The notes under the pieces were generated by a model, which was given only the letters and a program-made list of their open reading frames with translations, was not told where the DNA came from and searched no databases. DNA of 64,000 bases from Ridgeia piscesae (Eukaryota > Annelida > Polychaeta > Sabellida > Siboglinidae), in contig JAODUO010000945.1 in assembly GCA_025642075.2 (NCBI GenBank), positions 62,001-126,000 on the forward strand, in the 5' to 3' direction. Positions within the stretch are counted from its first letter, which is position 1, and each line of letters begins with the position of its first letter. Shown piece by piece: positions 59,586-64,000 of the stretch. The translations under genes were made by a program, and so were the position numbers.

Positions 59586-60429
59586 CTGAGAAATAAACCC
59601 AACATATTGGCATTGCAACACTCATTTCTATATTATATCAGGAGCATAGGACCGAATAGATATACGATACCGTTTTGTATCATACAACACCGCTACTACA
59701 TATAGCCAAAGTCACTTGCCATACTACTACAATCCCAGTGATAATTACATGAAACTTTACCCACGACTGTTTCCTTCCTAGATAATCCCAAACCTCGCAT
59801 GGTTTCCGTCAGGGTTACTCCTACTACCAGATAGACCACTTTTTGATCAATCTGACTACCAGAGGAACAAAACAAAGACAGTTTCATAGCAATCATCGTA
59901 CAGCTGAATTCAAGTCAACTGTGAAATTCACAGGGACTACTTTTGGTTTATCTCGACTGCCGTATAGACAACTGTAATTCATATCTGAATGTAACTTATT
60001 TTACAATGCAATCTATATAATTTAACCATAATATGATATCTGCCTGTTACATAACGATAAGTTAGTAAACCACATATTATAAATCCTCAGGATTGCTCAA
60101 AGCACTTGACCGTTAACTCCGTGGCAGACCTGTTCAGTCGAACACTATCTCGGTTTGTCTGGGAAGTATCCCGCCACACAGCAAAATATACCATATTCAC
60201 GGTGTTTCTTGCTTTTCTAATGTTTGAAATTCCAAACAAGGATCTCGACTGCCCGGTATCACATACGCATGTTTAAACCAAATGTCAAGTTGGCACTGTA
60301 TTGTTGTTTTTGTGTAGAGACATTTCATGACCGAAATGGGACTGAAAGTATTTGTTGTATGCGCAACCAGTGGGACTCATTTACTAATATTCAACATTCA
60401 TAATGGTTACAACCAATGAACCAAATAAC
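59586..60429. other. Non-coding stretch with a dispersed-repeat match
   Basis: 60110-60175 (GTGGCAGACCTGTTCAGTCG through TGGGAAGTATCCCGCC) resembles 12230-12300 in the mutase intron. Confidence 0.4.
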
Positions 60430-60692
60430 GAACGAACGAACGAACGAACGAACCAACCAAATAACAAACGAACCAACGAACCATCCGTCCGTCCGTCCAA
60501 CCAAACAACCTATCATTCAACTAACCATGTAAGCGTCATTCAATCATCATTCATTCATTCATTCATTCATTCATTCATTCAGTCAGTCAGTCAGTCAGTC
60601 AGTCAGTCAGTCAGTCAGTCAGTCAGTCAGTCAGTCAGTCAGTCAGTCAGTCAGTCAGTCAGTCAGTCAGTCAGTCAGTCAGTCAGTCAGTC
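60430..60692. repeat. Mosaic of different tetranucleotide arrays
   Basis: (AACG)n, then AACC/AAAC variants, (CCGT)n, (ATTC)n and a long (AGTC)n of about 28 units follow each other within 260 bp. The change from one tetramer to the next suggests repeated expansion of mutated units. Confidence 0.9.
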
Positions 60693-61226
60693 ATCCATGT
60701 ATTTCTATGTTTACATAATATAATGTTATGTGCTTGATAATATATAAACGAGATGACGCGTTAATATATAATGAGTTAATAAAACTGTCATTATAAATTG
60801 TTATGGAGGGCAGTAACATCATCCACTCACACAATAGGAACCATACCGTTTCAGCCATCTAACCTAGACACGGACACCATTAAACCGGTCGTAGTCACAA
60901 AACGTTAATCCAATTATAATGGTTTTAGACATATTGTGCACAGCGCATTTAATGCCTTGCATTAGCGCGGAAAAAAACTGAAAACGCAACCATGCCTACC
61001 TCTCCTGGGTAGAAACCAGTAGAAACGGTACACGACGTTTCTTGCAAACCGTAACGTTGATTGGTCTTCGAATGTTGGCTTCTAGGACGTGCAGTGAATG
61101 TGTTCGTTTATCACCGTATTTACGTTCAAGCAAAAGTGACGTAGTAAAGCTCGGGTCTGTGGTAAATAACCAATCAGCAACTGCCGCTTGTAGCTGCCTC
61201 GGTGTGTCCTGCTGCTAGAATGACTG
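60693..61226. other. Non-coding stretch
   Basis: Nothing was recognised. Confidence 0.4.
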
Positions 61227-61236
61227 TATATATATA

Positions 61237-61307
<71 letters not shown>
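61227..61307. repeat. (TA)n microsatellite
   Basis: A TA run with one TGTG interruption. Confidence 0.95.
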
Positions 61308-61310
<3 letters not shown>

Positions 61311-61429
61311 ACCATATATATTATACGAAATTGCCACATTTTAGATACGATAGGTGTGATATATATCACCTTCCGCCGTCTCTAAAATATGGCAATATAT
61401 CACACCCGCCGCCGTTTCGAAACCTAGGC

Positions 61430-61588
61430 AATTTCGTTCACTTCACTTTGCCTGTGTCTTTCGGAAGAGACTCTAAAAGCCGGTGGTCCCTTCTATCTTG
61501 TGTCTTTGCCAGGGTGAAAGAAAGATCCTGTACAGAGGTTAATGTATAACCTGTAGTGGACTCACTAACTCTAGCGAAGGACAACTCT
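61430..61588 (+). repeat. Dispersed repeat, copy 2
   Basis: Matches 27281-27440 in the same orientation, sharing TTTGCCTGTGTCTTTCGGAA and CCTGTAGTGGACTCACTA. Confidence 0.75.
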
Positions 61589-61925
61589 GAAACCCAAGCT
61601 CGGCAATACTCCTGCCACACACATGTGGCTAACATAGAGTGGTGAGTTAACCACAAGAAGAAGATAGAACGCTTCGCCAAATTCATGTTGTTCCGTTTAA
61701 CAACTTTTCTTTGTTTTGCGGTTTTCTTATTTCCGCGAAAGTCGTCATCATTGTTAGAGCAGCTCTAGCAACAAGAGTGGATGTGGTTCTTAAGACTATA
61801 GCAGAAGTTATTGTATAGGGACATGCATGCACATGCAGCTGGCGATATATATTCAGTGAACGCTCGTCGAGTGAAATTGGCCTTTTATTTGTTATGCGTT
61901 ATAATTATTTTTATTAAACAATTAC

Positions 61926-62065
61926 CTGTATGTAATTGCCGTTTTTGAAAATCACGCTGACATGGTCACATATTTCCAGAACTTCCCCATACTTAAATCT
62001 GTTGTCTATTTCCCCGACAAGATCATCTAAATCACTCAAAAACGATATCAGAGCGTCACATTTAT
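61926..62065 (-). CDS. Candidate internal exon of unknown gene
   Basis: The minus strand is open from acceptor AATTACTTCAG to donor CAG|GTAATT, entering in phase 1 and leaving in phase 0. It encodes KCDALISFLSDLDDLVGEID followed by NRFKYGEVLEICDHVSVIFK and NGNYIQ. Both splice sites are good and the composition is protein-like, but I do not recognise the family. A diverged duplicate of its acceptor and start lies at 62240-62285. Confidence 0.4.
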
Positions 62066-62239
62066 CTGAAGTAATTACTATGTCGACGTGCGATCGCTGA
62101 ATATATAGCCAACCAGACGTGCATGCATGTCCCCATACGTTAACGTCTGCGCTGACAATAAGGACGACTTCCGCGCTTATTGCCAGAGCTGCTCTGCGGG
62201 TATCTCTGTTCTCAGTTCCCCTCCAAGCTAGCTGAAATC

Positions 62240-62285
62240 ATGCAACTAATGATGCCAGGGCGTCGCATTTACCTGAAGTCATTAG
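62240..62285 (-). repeat. Duplicate of the 62.05-kb acceptor and exon start (pseudo-exon)
   Basis: The minus strand reads CTAATGACTTCAG followed by GTAAATGCGACGCCCTGGC, about 44 bp alignable to 62050-62096 with some eight mismatches. The peptide KCDALASLVA ends at a TGA, so the copy cannot serve as a normal exon. Confidence 0.5.
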
Positions 62286-62342
62286 TATGTCGACAAGAAG
62301 TCACTGGAACTAACTAGGCACGTATATCATGATTATAACTAT

Positions 62343-62450
62343 GTAGCCTGGAAGACATGAACAACATGGACAATGGATTTTCATGGAAGTCATTTACAAA
62401 CCCAAGTAGTGGATAGATATAATATCTATGGCGGTGAGTACCTGATTTTA
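62343..62450. repeat. Partial duplicate of 63893-64000
   Basis: GAACAACATGGACAATGGATTTT, written here in part, and GATATAATATCTATGGCGGTG align with AACAATGGATTTTGAGCG and GATATCATCTCTATGGTGGT near the window end. On the minus strand both encode a similar L..F(V/L)NDxxxNPL peptide. The right copy is cut by the window edge. Confidence 0.5.
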
Positions 62451-64000
62451 TATAAACGCAAGATATACAATAAATCGAATAAAACAAAGGCTGAAGGATC
62501 GATATTGAAGAAAATGGCACTGTCCTGTTAGCTACATTGAGTATGCATAACACAATTGTCTTATTAATCTTGCTACGTGGAAACCGGTTATATTGCACAC
62601 AGTTAAAATAGCGCAAGCGAAATTAGACGGCCAGTACGCAAATATCTCTCATCCGGTGGCGGAATATTTACGACACAATTATTGTGCATAGTCATTCCAT
62701 TCAACCAGCTGCAACGACAATTTTCAAAGATTAAATGTTCACCTTTGCGAAACTTACAAGGTATTTATTTCAGAACAATTTCTTAATAAAGGTCACAGAT
62801 GTGATTGAACAATTCAGAAGACGGAAGTGGACGAACTAGACACCTACTGGAAGGGTACCATCTGGCAGAGGATAGCGCAAGAAAAGCATATGTGGAAACA
62901 GCATGTTGAGACCTTCGCCCAATCACGGAACACAAAGATGATGGTGAATGTATTAACAGTTTGTTAAAATGATCAATCACATATAAATGCCTGCTGTCAC
63001 TTTACAATGAACTACTAGCTTCTTCTCGAGAAAGGGGTTGCATTTTGTCTCCTAGCTATGCAACGCGTCAATAAAATAAACACTTCTTTGGATTTGGTTT
63101 AATTAAGCACATTATTCTTGGGGTTTCCATGAGATTGCACTTACACTAAACTACTTGTACTATTTTCCATTGTGTTAAACTTTGACAAACACGCCCTTGC
63201 TCGTGGTGGCTAATTGAGTAAAACATCCACACGGATTGACGTAAGCAGCTGGCACCAGTAAAGTGCGCGTCAATTTGAGATAGTAGAGCAATAAATAAAC
63301 CGACCATCTGTTCAAACCTTGCGACCACGCCGTAATTAGTGTGTGCATCTATCAAGGAGTCATAGACCGATTCAACTGTAATTCAATAGACCGTGATTGA
63401 TACAAAACCATACCTACAAGCTGCAACTTGATGTTACATATCACACTGTTTCAGGTGCCAAAGTACACGTTTAAAGTGTTTGTCTTGCAACATTTCCTTA
63501 ACAGAATATTTTTGTTACAACTGCGTACGTTATTTAATGGCAGATTAAATAAGTAAACGTTTAAAATTGCAATCGTTTGTTCAATTGTGTTATTGTGCAA
63601 CATCATTATAATGCCAATTTTATGTTTTTCTTATTTTATAGCACAGGTCCTTAAATTGTCTTGGCTGCTAGCAAAATTCCAGTCACGAGACTACCTTATC
63701 AATCCAATATTTGTATTAGTTAACTTGTGATAAGTCATAAAATAGACAGGTAAAACATACGGCTAAGATACTTGTGTATGTCATTTTATGGCGACCATTT
63801 TGAATTGTAATACGACCTTCATCTAAGGAGACAGCGCATGGGAAAACGGATTAAACAGCCCTGAAAATTAGGGCTGTGCATCAATATTGTGATTCTACGT
63901 CTCTTAGAAGAGCTGGGAAACACGAACAATGGATTTTGAGCGGGGTCATTTAAAAAATCAAACGGCAGCTAGATATCATCTCTATGGTGGTGGAAAACCT
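62451..64000. other. Mostly unannotated right end
   Basis: No complete gene was recognised. A short protein-like minus frame lies at 62980-62783, unassigned. The last about 110 bp duplicate 62343-62450. Confidence 0.4.

Overview
The window is eukaryotic nuclear DNA: split genes with GT-AG introns, a nuclear tRNA-Leu, non-LTR retrotransposon remains, MITE-like elements and very many microsatellites. The gene content (cofactor-dependent phosphoglycerate mutase, an ornithine-type mitochondrial carrier, the start of a DEG/ENaC channel) and the repeat style suggest a lophotrochozoan invertebrate, probably a mollusc. No species call can be made from the sequence alone.

Layout. 1-3.6 kb is AT-rich non-coding DNA. 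3.6-14.1 kb (+) is a phosphoglycerate mutase gene with two alternative first coding exons and five shared exons. Its introns hold a LINE 3' fragment, a hAT-like MITE with an 8-bp target duplication and another inverted-repeat element. 16.2-25.9 kb (-) is a five-exon SLC25 carrier convergent with the mutase gene; its 7.4-kb first intron contains a tRNA-Leu(CAG) gene on the opposite strand. 26-29 kb is mostly unannotated DNA with (TA)n tracts. 29.36-38.02 kb is a tandem segmental duplication (about 4.1 kb, two copies plus a partial third) carrying inverted arms and long (CA)n arrays; one interval of copy B looks like a garbled assembly consensus. 38-46 kb is dominated by microsatellites, one minisatellite, one MITE copy and one possible lectin-like exon. 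46.0-48.4 kb (-) is a dead LINE, 49.0-50.0 kb (-) a frameshifted ankyrin-type pseudogene, 51.05-51.7 kb a minisatellite with dimeric higher-order structure, and 52.5-53.8 kb (-) a second 5'-truncated LINE. 55.8-56.7 kb is a TIR element whose relative lies inverted at 43.7 kb. 57.3-59.0 kb (-) holds the N-terminal exons of a DEG/ENaC channel. 59.4-64 kb has isolated exon-like segments and partial duplications.

The most unusual structure is the last intron of the mutase gene. Its 5' half is an array of 16 extra copies of the exon 5/intron junction (34-bp unit, each with a GT donor). Its 3' half is an array of about 26 copies of the intron/exon 6 junction (54-bp unit, each with a branch-point-like CTGAT, a TGTGTTTGCAG acceptor and the first 35 nt of exon 6). 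The real exon is the final member. Every decoy acceptor whose frame I read, other than one aberrant unit, encodes the same 12-residue ending and then a stop, predicting a truncated enzyme. This pairing of a donor array with an acceptor array around one intron is the strongest candidate here for something undescribed.
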